Of a DNA stretch of 16,081 nt, positions 7,307 to 13,200 are shown one piece after another. The notes beneath the pieces were generated by a model that was not told where the DNA came from, did not search any database, and saw only the letters and a program-made list of their open reading frames with translations. Source of the stretch: Christensenellaceae bacterium (GTDB lineage Bacteria; Bacillota; Clostridia; Christensenellales; Borkfalkiaceae); contig CAOMHR010000015.1 in assembly GCA_948482865.1 (NCBI GenBank), positions 1 to 16,081 on the forward strand. Direction: 5' to 3'. The translations under genes were made by a program, and so were the position numbers. Position 1 is the stretch's first letter. Each line of letters begins with the position of its first letter.

Positions 7307-7543
7307 TCAGAACGGACAGCCACGCCACAAACGTTTGTATTCGATATAGGTTTTAATAGGTACGATAAGCCAAACAACATTTTCAATAGGGCGTTTCGTT
7401 TCTCTATCTTTTGGGGTATGTTTTGAATACCACCGTATGTGATAAGCTGCAAGGTCGTAAGCGTTTGTTACAATATAGATTTTTAACTTACTTTTTCCTT
7501 TTTTTTGATAACAGACTTTATAGCCGTAATTATTATCCTGCAT
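7307..7543 (-). CDS. Small conserved mobile-element protein (78 aa), WRGCPF C-terminus
   Basis: Function unknown; it resembles a family of short basic proteins often seen on Clostridia conjugative elements. The chosen start is ATG 7543, which overlaps the end of the zinc-ribbon gene by 11 bases and has GGAG upstream; the longer frame to 7624 lies inside that gene. The protein is rich in Lys, Arg, Tyr and Trp: YKVCYQKKGK at the N-terminus, a central helix (NAYDLAAYHIRWYSKH), a basic loop (PKDRETKRP) and the end EYKRLWRGCPF. The strong positive charge suggests nucleic-acid binding, but no motif proves it. It is the last short gene before the pcfK-like gene, 51 bases away. Confidence 0.7.
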   Translation of the reverse strand: MQDNNYGYKVCYQKKGKSKLKIYIVTNAYDLAAYHIRWYSKHTPKDRETKRPIENVVWLIVPIKTYIEYKRLWRGCPF

Positions 7544-7967
7544 AAAGTTCTTCTCCGTATTGGTCGATAGCGTTGCAAGTTTGCGGTAGTATGCTCGCTT
7601 GCGCCGTTTCGCCCCACCACGCAAGGCAGACAGCTCTTTTGTCTGTATCTATCCATATTGCCGGACCGCCCGTTGCAACTGTAATTCTTACGGACTGATA
7701 TTCTTTTCGTGAATTTATAATGTAATCAATATCGAAGGCGTCCGACAAATAATCGAATAAATCGATTTGTTTAAGCTCGTATTCGTCTATATGCTCTTTG
7801 CAGTTAGGGCAAATATAAACGGTATCGTCTTCTGCGTTAGTAGTTTCTTCGGCGTCGTCTATGTCGAAAGTATTGTGGCAGTAAGGGCATTTATGTAATT
7901 TGCCTTCAACAACGTAGTCAAGCTCTCTTGAAATAGCTAAACAGGTCTGAAAATTCTCGTCTTTCAT
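7533..7967 (-). CDS. Zinc-ribbon protein of mobile elements (144 aa)
   Basis: Unknown function. A zinc ribbon is visible as CPYC (Cys27, Cys30) and CPNC (Cys53, Cys56), with an acidic loop between them. Next comes KQIDLFDYL (66-74), which matches the beta-sliding-clamp-binding consensus Q-x-[SD]-[LI]-F. The C-terminal half has VRITVATGGPAIWIDTDK (93-110) and LAWWGETAQ (115-123), a Gly/Trp-rich segment that resembles a small protein family recurrent on Firmicutes ICEs. The ATG overlaps the stop of the previous gene by 4 bases (ATGA), and the end overlaps the next gene by 11, so it lies in a tightly coupled block. It probably binds DNA or protein through the ribbon; there is no sign of an enzyme active site. 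Confidence 0.75.
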   Translation of the reverse strand: MKDENFQTCLAISRELDYVVEGKLHKCPYCHNTFDIDDAEETTNAEDDTVYICPNCKEHIDEYELKQIDLFDYLSDAFDIDYIINSRKEYQSVRITVATGGPAIWIDTDKRAVCLAWWGETAQASILPQTCNAIDQYGEELYAG

Positions 7968-8173
7968 AATTGTAATCTCCCATATTTATCGTCTGCGTAG
8001 TAGGTGCGGTTAAAGAAGTTAAAGATAGCCGTGCATTTAACGCCTTTATAGTCAACGATATAAACGGGTTGCCTGCCGTTCTTATATTCGCCTAATACCG
8101 TTATTTCGTCCATAGCACCGTCTAAACTGTGTATATGTGCTTGTGTCTGATAGGGCTTTTCGTAAGTAATCAT
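7964..8173 (-). CDS. Small conserved mobile-element protein (69 aa)
   Basis: Function unknown. The segments HIHSLDGAMDEITVLG (13-28) and DYKGVKCTAIFNFFNRTYYADD (41-62) look like a short beta-sheet domain that recurs in Firmicutes ICE gene clusters with PcfJ/PcfK neighbours (recalled, not searched). The ATG at 8173 has AAAGGAG 8 bases upstream. Its stop is shared with the zinc-ribbon gene's start (ATGA), and its own start overlaps the stop of the tiny frame at 8170-8241 by the same ATGA pattern. It has no catalytic motif, signal peptide or membrane segment. Confidence 0.7.
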   Translation of the reverse strand: MITYEKPYQTQAHIHSLDGAMDEITVLGEYKNGRQPVYIVDYKGVKCTAIFNFFNRTYYADDKYGRLQL

Positions 8174-8241
8174 TTATTGTTCTCCTTTAAATATTTTTTG
8201 TATTGAGTATCTTGTTCAAGTAATTCCGTTACTTCGGGCAT
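8170..8241 (-). CDS. Possible 23-aa ORF, or frame-shifted C-terminus of the gene upstream
   Basis: An open frame starting at ATG 8241 encodes MPEVTELLEQDTQYKKYLK and ends at TGA 8170, overlapping the next gene's ATG by 4 bases as elsewhere in this operon. The peptide is charged and helix-like, as in real coding sequence, whereas the competing frame ends in ENYARSNGIT. An A-rich run (AAAGAAGAAAATT) lies at the junction. It could be a separate tiny gene with a weak ribosome site, or the true C-terminus of the 8216-8416 gene after a +1 shift or a sequence error. Confidence 0.35.
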   Translation of the reverse strand: MPEVTELLEQDTQYKKYLKENNK

Positions 8242-8416
8242 AATTTTCTTCTTTCGATTTACCTATGGTGCATAGCAAAATCATTCTGTGATTTGCTTTA
8301 AAACAGCGGTGGTAAGCGTATTCACAAAGTTTGCGTATATCTTCGTCTTTGTTGCCCGTTTGGTTTATACAGTAAATAGCTGTTAAAATTGCTTGCATTT
8401 CTTTCGTGTTTTTCAT
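8216..8416 (-). CDS. Small hypothetical protein (66 aa), possibly frameshifted
   Basis: Function unknown. Start ATG 8416 has AAAGGAG 9 bases upstream. The first 57 residues (MKNTKEMQAILTAIYCINQT onward) look like a helical domain with three Cys (16, 31, 49) and a basic patch (HRCFKANHR, 36-44). The last nine residues look less natural. A different frame starting near residue 58 continues with a better-looking helix and ends exactly at the next gene's start (see 8170-8241). If the A-rich junction holds a frameshift, the intact protein would be about 80 residues. The gene lies 12 bases after the 123-aa gene, in the same operon. Confidence 0.6.
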   Translation of the reverse strand: MKNTKEMQAILTAIYCINQTGNKDEDIRKLCEYAYHRCFKANHRMILLCTIGKSKEENYARSNGIT

Positions 8417-8428
8417 AGTTAAACTCCT

Positions 8429-8800
8429 TTAAGCGGTCTTTTTTAATAATTGCTGGATAGCAAATTGTAAAACGGGCAGAGAGTAATAGTTATTACTTCC
8501 GCCCGTATAGTCTTTTTCATTTTTCGCTGTTCTGATAAGCACGCGGTTGTACCACGCATTTCTGTTATATCTTACGTCAAATATGGATAAGTAAATAAAA
8601 TGATTTTCGTTGTCCGTAATAAACGTTGAAAATTCGTAATGGTTTCTGCCTATGTTTATTAACTGCCAACCGTTTTCCTTACATATCGAACGCAAGTAAT
8701 TTATGTATTTGTTCTGAAAGGTCTTGTAATCGTCGCCCGTATAAACTCCGGTGCTGAATTCGTAATCAAGATATTTTTTTAATTCGCTTAATTTTGCCAT
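8429..8800 (-). CDS. Conserved mobile-element protein (123 aa)
   Basis: Function unknown. Residues 85-106 (YNRVLIRTAKNEKDYTGGSNNY onward) form a segment that resembles a short protein family found in Clostridia ICE clusters. The N-terminus is helical (MAKLSELKKYLDYEF), the middle is strand-rich with aromatic residues, and the C-terminus is a helix ending in LLKKTA. A soluble alpha/beta protein is likely. The ATG at 8800 has AAGGAG upstream at a rather long spacing of about 11 bases. It is the second gene of the leftward operon, 14 bases after the first. Confidence 0.7.
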   Translation of the reverse strand: MAKLSELKKYLDYEFSTGVYTGDDYKTFQNKYINYLRSICKENGWQLINIGRNHYEFSTFITDNENHFIYLSIFDVRYNRNAWYNRVLIRTAKNEKDYTGGSNNYYSLPVLQFAIQQLLKKTA

Positions 8801-8814
8801 ATCGGTAATGCTCC

Positions 8815-9117
8815 TTATTTAATAAATTTGAACCATACATAGTAGGTTGTTTCTACATAATCAAGAATTTTGTAATTGTTTTTTTGCTTGTCGTAAACCT
8901 GAACGTCAGAGTAGGCAACTGTAACAAAACCTTTGAACTCGTTTTCAGCATCTGGAACTGCTGTACAATGTTTTGAAACGTCGTCGAATATCCTTATATA
9001 AGGATTTCCGTTTTTCGCCTTTGCCGGTATCAGTAAATTACCGTCGGCAAGATAACCTATACCCTTAATTCTTTCGTCCCGATTTACTTTTTTGATTGAG
9101 TAAACCACTTTTTGCAT
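8815..9117 (-). CDS. Hypothetical protein (100 aa), first gene of the leftward operon
   Basis: No family recognised. The start at 9117 has a good ribosome site, GGAGGT, 8 bases upstream, the strongest in the operon. The protein has a basic N-terminus (MQKVVYSIKKVNRDERIKG), then mostly beta strands (GNLLIPAKAKNGNPYIRIFD, FKGFVTVAYSDVQVYD), ending in aromatic-rich YYVWFKFIK. No catalytic or metal-binding pattern is seen. As first gene it probably sets expression of the block; its 5' leader holds a hairpin (9144-9164) and possible promoter boxes. Confidence 0.7.
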   Translation of the reverse strand: MQKVVYSIKKVNRDERIKGIGYLADGNLLIPAKAKNGNPYIRIFDDVSKHCTAVPDAENEFKGFVTVAYSDVQVYDKQKNNYKILDYVETTYYVWFKFIK

Positions 9118-9143
9118 TGTTTTGTACCTCCGAATTTTTATTT

Positions 9144-9164
9144 TTTGCCTTTTGGCAGGGCAAA
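9144..9164 (-). repeat. Short hairpin in the operon leader
   Basis: TTTGCC (9144-9149) and GGCAAA (9159-9164) pair, with an alternative TGCC/GGCA stem inside. It lies between the candidate promoter and the first ribosome site. No T-run follows in the leftward direction, so it is not a terminator. Confidence 0.35.
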
Positions 9165-9184
9165 CGGAGCATAGGTCGGGTTGG

Positions 9185-9211
9185 AGTATATTGTTTAGGT
9201 AGTAATGTCAA
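9185..9211 (-). promoter_or_regulatory. Candidate promoter of the leftward operon
   Basis: On the minus strand TTGACA (9211-9206) and TATACT (9190-9185) are separated by 15 bases, shorter than ideal. A second TTGACT lies one base upstream (9217-9212). Transcription would start about 60 bases before the first ATG at 9117. Boxes are good but spacing is poor, so this is tentative. Confidence 0.4.
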
Positions 9212-9250
9212 AGTCAACGAAGCGAACAAAAAAATTAACAAAGGCAAAAT

Positions 9251-9283
9251 AAAAAAGCCTAACTGTTTTTTACGCAGTTAGGC
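9251..9283 (-). terminator. Strong leftward rho-independent terminator upstream of the operon
   Basis: GCCTAACTG (9257-9265) is the exact reverse complement of CAGTTAGGC (9275-9283). Read leftward, the stem is followed by six T residues. No gene ends here, so it either insulates the operon from leftward transcription coming from the right, or acts as an attenuator if the operon's promoter lies further right (9284-9490). Confidence 0.7.
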
Positions 9284-9343
9284 AGTAGAAGTAAATATAA
9301 AAAACTGATAGGCGCAGTCGTAATAATTTTTTTCGTGAAGCCG

Positions 9344-9371
9344 TTGACTTTTACGAGAAATATGCTACGAT
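9344..9371 (+). promoter_or_regulatory. Candidate distal promoter for the DUF2513-like gene
   Basis: TTGACT (9344-9349) and TACGAT (9366-9371) are 16 bases apart. The -35 box is good and the -10 box moderate. The ten bases CGTTGACTTT here (9342-9351) recur inverted at 9210-9219. Confidence 0.35.
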
Positions 9372-9388
9372 AAGACCAACAAAAGGTA

Positions 9389-9434
9389 AAAATACGGAAG
9401 TATTTTATAATTAATTCATAAAATGTAATTTACA
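9389..9434. promoter_or_regulatory. Two palindromes, possible operators
   Basis: AAAATAC-GGAA-GTATTTT (9389-9406) and TGTAATTTACA (9424-9434) are perfect inverted repeats. Both lie just upstream of the extended -10 promoter, where a repressor could act. No regulator that would bind them is evident in the window. Confidence 0.35.
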
Positions 9435-9438
9435 ATAT

Positions 9439-9467
9439 TTGTTTTTAACATTAAGTAGTGCTATAAT
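9439..9467 (+). promoter_or_regulatory. Extended -10 promoter of the DUF2513-like gene
   Basis: TGCTATAAT (9459-9467) is a perfect extended -10 element. The -35 region 17 bases upstream (TTGTTT) is weak, as is common with extended -10 promoters. Transcription would start near 9474, about 20 bases before the ATG. Confidence 0.65.
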
Positions 9468-9493
9468 TAAGAAAAACAAACGAGGGAAAAATT

Positions 9494-9865
9494 ATGAAAA
9501 GAGATATGGATTTTATAAGACAAGCATTATTAGAAATAGAAGATAAGTGTGAACCTATGCAATTTTATCCTATTGCTTCTGCAATGATGCAAAAGGGGTA
9601 CGAAGGTGCTTACACTATAAACCAACTTAATTTAATGGAAGAAGCTGGATTATTTGGTAAAACAGCAAAAACTACGTTAGGTTCGTTTTCTTGTATGGGG
9701 TTATCGAATTACGGCTATGATTTTTTAGAAACTATTCGCAATGACGTTATTTGGGAAAAGACTAAAAATGAAATACAAGAGAAAAAACTACCGAGAACAA
9801 TTAAATTTATAGCTGAAATCGCGGGCATTTTCGTGGGAGAATTGTTAAAACACAAAAATAATTAA
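9494..9865 (+). CDS. DUF2513-like protein (123 aa)
   Basis: The N-terminus MKRDMDFIRQALLEIE is characteristic of DUF2513 proteins, which are common in phages and mobile elements of Firmicutes and have no assigned role. A winged-helix-like layout is plausible: helices at 3-18 and 25-35, YTINQLNLMEEAGLF (40-54), then a turn and LSNYGYDFLETIRNDVIWEKTK (70-91). The C-terminus (103-118) is a hydrophobic helix followed by a basic tail. The start has GAGGG 7 bases upstream and its own extended -10 promoter. It is the only plus-strand gene near the right end of the element, divergent from the operon and next to the attachment site, where regulators are often found. Regulation by it is a guess. Confidence 0.75.
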   Translation: MKRDMDFIRQALLEIEDKCEPMQFYPIASAMMQKGYEGAYTINQLNLMEEAGLFGKTAKTTLGSFSCMGLSNYGYDFLETIRNDVIWEKTKNEIQEKKLPRTIKFIAEIAGIFVGELLKHKNN

Positions 9866-9873
9866 GTACTTAA
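9862..9873. repeat. 12-bp palindrome at the end of the DUF2513-like gene
   Basis: TTAAGTACTTAA is a perfect palindrome overlapping the stop codon. It has no loop, so it is not a terminator. A protein-binding site near the attachment end is possible but unproven. Confidence 0.3.
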
Positions 9874-9900
9874 AAAGTTTAATTAATATTCATTTTAATC

Positions 9901-9916
9901 TTGCGGGGATTTGCGG
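9901..9916. repeat. Direct repeats near the attachment site
   Basis: TTGCGG occurs at 9901-9906 and 9911-9916, exactly 10 bases apart (one helical turn). Short phased direct repeats inside an element end can be integrase arm or excisionase sites. Two copies are only suggestive. Confidence 0.3.
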
Positions 9917-9925
9917 ATTAACAAA

Positions 9926-9981
9926 AAAAGCACAATATATAGTAAATTGATAATTATCAAAACACTATATATTGTGCTTTT
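9926..9981. repeat. Perfect 18-bp inverted repeat with palindromic loop
   Basis: The arms 9926-9943 and 9964-9981 (AAAAGCACAATATATAGT and its exact complement) flank a 20-base loop that contains the perfect palindrome TTGATAATTATCAA (9947-9960). It lies between the DUF2513-like gene and the tRNA fragment. It may terminate transcription in both directions, with short T-runs on each side, or be a recombinase- or excisionase-binding site at the element's end. Confidence 0.65.
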
Positions 9982-9997
9982 ATAGTACTGCAAATAC

Positions 9998-10052
9998 CTT
10001 AAAATCCCTCGGTGTAACAGCCGTATCGGTTCAAGTCCGATCACAAGCACCA
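9998..10052 (+). other. 3' fragment of tRNA-Leu(UAA): attachment site (att) of the element
   Basis: The sequence matches a tRNA-Leu(UAA) from the anticodon loop onward: loop CTTAAAA (9998-10004), 3' anticodon stem TCCCT (10005-10009), 15-base variable arm (10010-10024), T-arm ATCGG-TTCAAGT-CCGAT (10025-10041), acceptor strand CACAAGC (10042-10048), discriminator A and CCA (10050-10052). Upstream, AATAC cannot pair with TCCCT, and no matching acceptor strand (GCTTGTG) or D-arm is present, so the 5' half is missing. Elements that integrate by tyrosine recombinase into tRNA genes leave such 3' fragments at the end far from the integrase. The tRNA's own terminator follows, so the host chromosome is to the right. 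Confidence 0.85.
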
Positions 10053-10057
10053 AGACT

Positions 10058-10103
10058 AACCTAAATTGAACCATTACGTTATGGTTTAGTTTAGGTTTTT
10101 TTT
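10058..10103 (+). terminator. Rho-independent terminator of the tRNA-Leu locus
   Basis: A 17-bp stem (10058-10074 with 10081-10097, including two G-T wobbles and a 6-base loop) is followed by a run of eight T residues (10096-10103). It starts 5 bases after the CCA and is oriented to stop tRNA transcription. Confidence 0.85.
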
Positions 10104-10200
10104 GTCACCATTGTTTGTCTGTTATACACCGCAAAAAAGTTACAGTAACGTTGAGTTTTATTTGCCGCCTGTAATAGTTTATCACGCGCAGAGTTTATGA

Positions 10201-13200
10201 TTAAACAAACTGTACTTTTATTAATGCATAGGGAGTTGGATTATCTTCAGAAATTATTAACACTATACAACCATCAATAATTTCCAGAATGCCGGCATTG
10301 CCGTTATTGTCTTTGAATACAAAATTAAACGATTCAGCAATGTACCCATAAATTTTTACATTAATTTCGGCAGTGTTTTGCGGCAAGTAAAGCGTTTTAT
10401 CGCCGATTGCTACATTATAAGTTTGGTTATTGTATTCTATATTTTCAGTATCAGCATTTTCAAGTATATTTATTTGTTGTTCGCCGAAGAAGCAACTTGT
10501 TTCAACAGTTTCTCCGTTATCATTTCTATATTCATTTAAGTATATTCTGATTGTTTTTAAATTGTTTGAACCTGAACCTATGTTAAACTGAATATAATAG
10601 CCGCTGTTAATGTCATATAATATTTCTACATTTAAATTATTTACAATATCTTTGTTATAATATAGATGATATTTGTTGTCTTTACTGTTTATACTAACGT
10701 CTATATTTTCTACTTGTATGTTTAAATCAATTTTTTGGTTTGCAACAATATAAGAATCCGATAATTCGCTTTCTTCAAAATACAGATGTAAATTTTCACC
10801 GATGTTTACAGAAAGTTCAGCGTTATCAGCGCTTATTTGGTATAATTCAATGTCAATTCGCAGCGTATATGTAAAAGATGAAGAAACAGTGTAAACGTTA
10901 AATTCTAACAAGTGCGTGTAAGTACCGGGTTCTTTGCTTAATAAATAGCTTAAATCTACGTCAACTACATATCCGATATATTCTTCGTAAGAAAATCTTT
11001 CATCGGATATATGTGTTAACGGATAAATACAACTAACGATATACGAGTAATTTATTTCGCTAACCGATTCATATTTTCTTATTCGTATTTCATCATATAG
11101 AATATTGTTTCCGAGTTGTGTGAGCGTTAAATTATCCCGTTCGCACGTAACAGCCGCATTATTATTTGCAACGGCAACACAAATGGTTTGAATTATAATT
11201 TGCTTATAATACAGTTCATATTTAATCGCGATTTTTTCGTTATAGTATGTTACGGGTAACGGGTGTAAAGTAGTATTTATCGGAATATCTTTTAAGGTGA
11301 TAAACACTAAATTTTCATCTATTGTATTTGAGTTTTCAATAATATAGTAATTGTTTGTTTTGGATAATTTATTTTCATTATACGAAACAGACAAAAACAT
11401 ATTGCAGGGGACTAAAGTTACATTTAAATTATATTCATATTCAGCTATATTGTCTTCTTTAACAATCAGTTTTAGATTATTAACCCCATAATCTAAATTT
11501 GTTAAACTGCTATTTGCAACGGAAAAATTGTTATTAACAAAGTCTATTGAAAAATCAAGATTCAGACTATCGTTTTTAGAGAATATCTCTAAACCGTATT
11601 CGCTTATGCCGTAATAAAAAACCGAATCGCCGGTCACTTTTGTTGCTATTTCAAATAAGCGGGGTTTAACATTGCCGATATAAATACGTATTACAATATA
11701 ACCGATATCAATATTATCATAGGCGCCTTCAATCCGGACGTCGAAAATATTATCATATATTTGATTTAAGGTTTTATTTATAGCTATATGTTCGGCATTG
11801 TTATAGGCAACAGACAGTTCATTTATATTGAATACTGTACCGGCATCTAATTGAAGTATATTATTTGTAGCGGAGTGTCCTTTGTAGTTGACGGAGCTGA
11901 TATAATATTCTAATTTGCATATGTTATAAATATTAATTACCGCGGTATAAGAAGAGCCGTCGGTTTCTTTGACTCGGTATTGAATCTGATTTAACCCCTG
12001 ACTTAAATTTAAAGTGTCAGGAATATTGAACACTGAAAACGTATCGTTTACTGCATATGACAAAGCCGCTTCTGTAATAGGGGAGTGTGTTATTATAATT
12101 AAATTGTTTTCTGTTATATTGTAATAAACATTGTTTATGCTGAAAGTTTTAAAAACAGATTCGCTGTTTGAAATATAGCTGCAGGTAATAACGTATTCGT
12201 TCCTGTATAACTCTTGACGGGAAGTTTTTTCAATTATCTGCAGGGTAAAATAATTTTTACCTTTTTGTAATATAAAAGCGTCTTGCGGAGATACCGAATC
12301 TGCATAAATAAATCTTATGGCTAATGAATTTTTGTCATAAATTCCGTAATCGATTTCAAAATAGTTTTCTAATTCCGCAATAAAAGTTTTTTGCGGAATA
12401 ATTACGTTGCTGTTTTTAAGTACAACGGATATGCGCGGCGATAATTTTGAAAAAGTTACATTGAACCATCGCGTTTCTTCTTTAAGCAAAATATTGTCTT
12501 GCCAAATGTTTATAGTGAATAGATGTTCGCCGGCTTCCAATGCCGATGTTGAAAATGTTTTATTGTCGCAGATTAATTCCAGGCGACAAGTTTCGGCGTC
12601 TATGCCATAGTATAAAATTTCATTAACAAAATCGGTTAATGAAAAAATATACTCTTGGTTTTCTTTTACAACGGCAGAAGAATTGAAGCGCACTTCAATT
12701 TCAGTATAGGGTAAAACACCTATTTCCAATATAGTTGATATGTTGCCGAATTCACCGGTTAAGACGATTTCAACGTTATAAATTTTGGAGATGTTTTCAA
12801 CTTCTAAAATGTTATTTAAAATTTCAAGATTATCTAAATATAAATTAACTTTAGCTAAATAATCGTTTGAATTGACGGTGTAAAAGTTTTCAACATTTAT
12901 AAAGTCTTGATACTTTGATAATTTTACCGTGTGTGCAGGGGCAATTACTTCAGGGAGTTCGCGTGCTTTTTTGTTTACATAAATTTCGTAAGTTTCGCTG
13001 CTGCCGCTTTCAGCCGTCACAACTATCGAAATAATGTTGGCGCCGGTATTTAGGTTTATTTTACCGAAACTTGAAAGTATATCGTTGACTTTTAAAACGA
13101 TTTTTGCGTGACTGTTATAATTTTGCCCCGTCAATACAAACTTGTCGTTATATTTCAAATCAGGCAGCGTAATCAGGTTGTTTGTGAATAATATTAGGTT

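Larger units (their letters stand above)
1..10052. mobile_element. Right-hand part of an integrated element with inovirus-like and ICE-like modules, ending in tRNA-Leu(UAA)
   Basis: The stretch from the left edge to the tRNA-Leu fragment reads as one mobile element. It holds a Zot/pI-like ATPase, an HUH replication initiator, a hairpin-rich origin-like region, a long leftward operon with PcfJ- and PcfK-type genes, a divergent DUF2513-like gene, and a truncated tRNA 3' end typical of an attachment site. No integrase, capsid, relaxase or type IV secretion gene is visible, so the element must extend left of the window or depend on helpers. The PcfJ/PcfK set is known from conjugative plasmids and ICEs, while Zot plus Rep is known from filamentous phages. 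It is inferred, not shown, that both modules belong to one element; a phage nested inside an ICE would look the same here. Confidence 0.6.

Noticed and set aside
7252..7452. A 66-residue minus-strand open frame ending at the pcfK-like start
   Set aside because: It overlaps the better supported 7307-7543 gene in another frame, lacks a ribosome site and has no convincing protein character.
9940..10052. An intact tRNA-Leu gene
   Set aside because: Only the 3' half is present; there is no acceptor 5' strand, D-arm or 5' anticodon stem upstream, so it is a fragment at an att site.
10104..10200. Small gene or strong terminator after the giant gene
   Set aside because: Only a weak short GTTACAGTAAC palindrome with a T-run in the leftward direction is present; the loop is too small for a confident terminator and no coding frame stands out.
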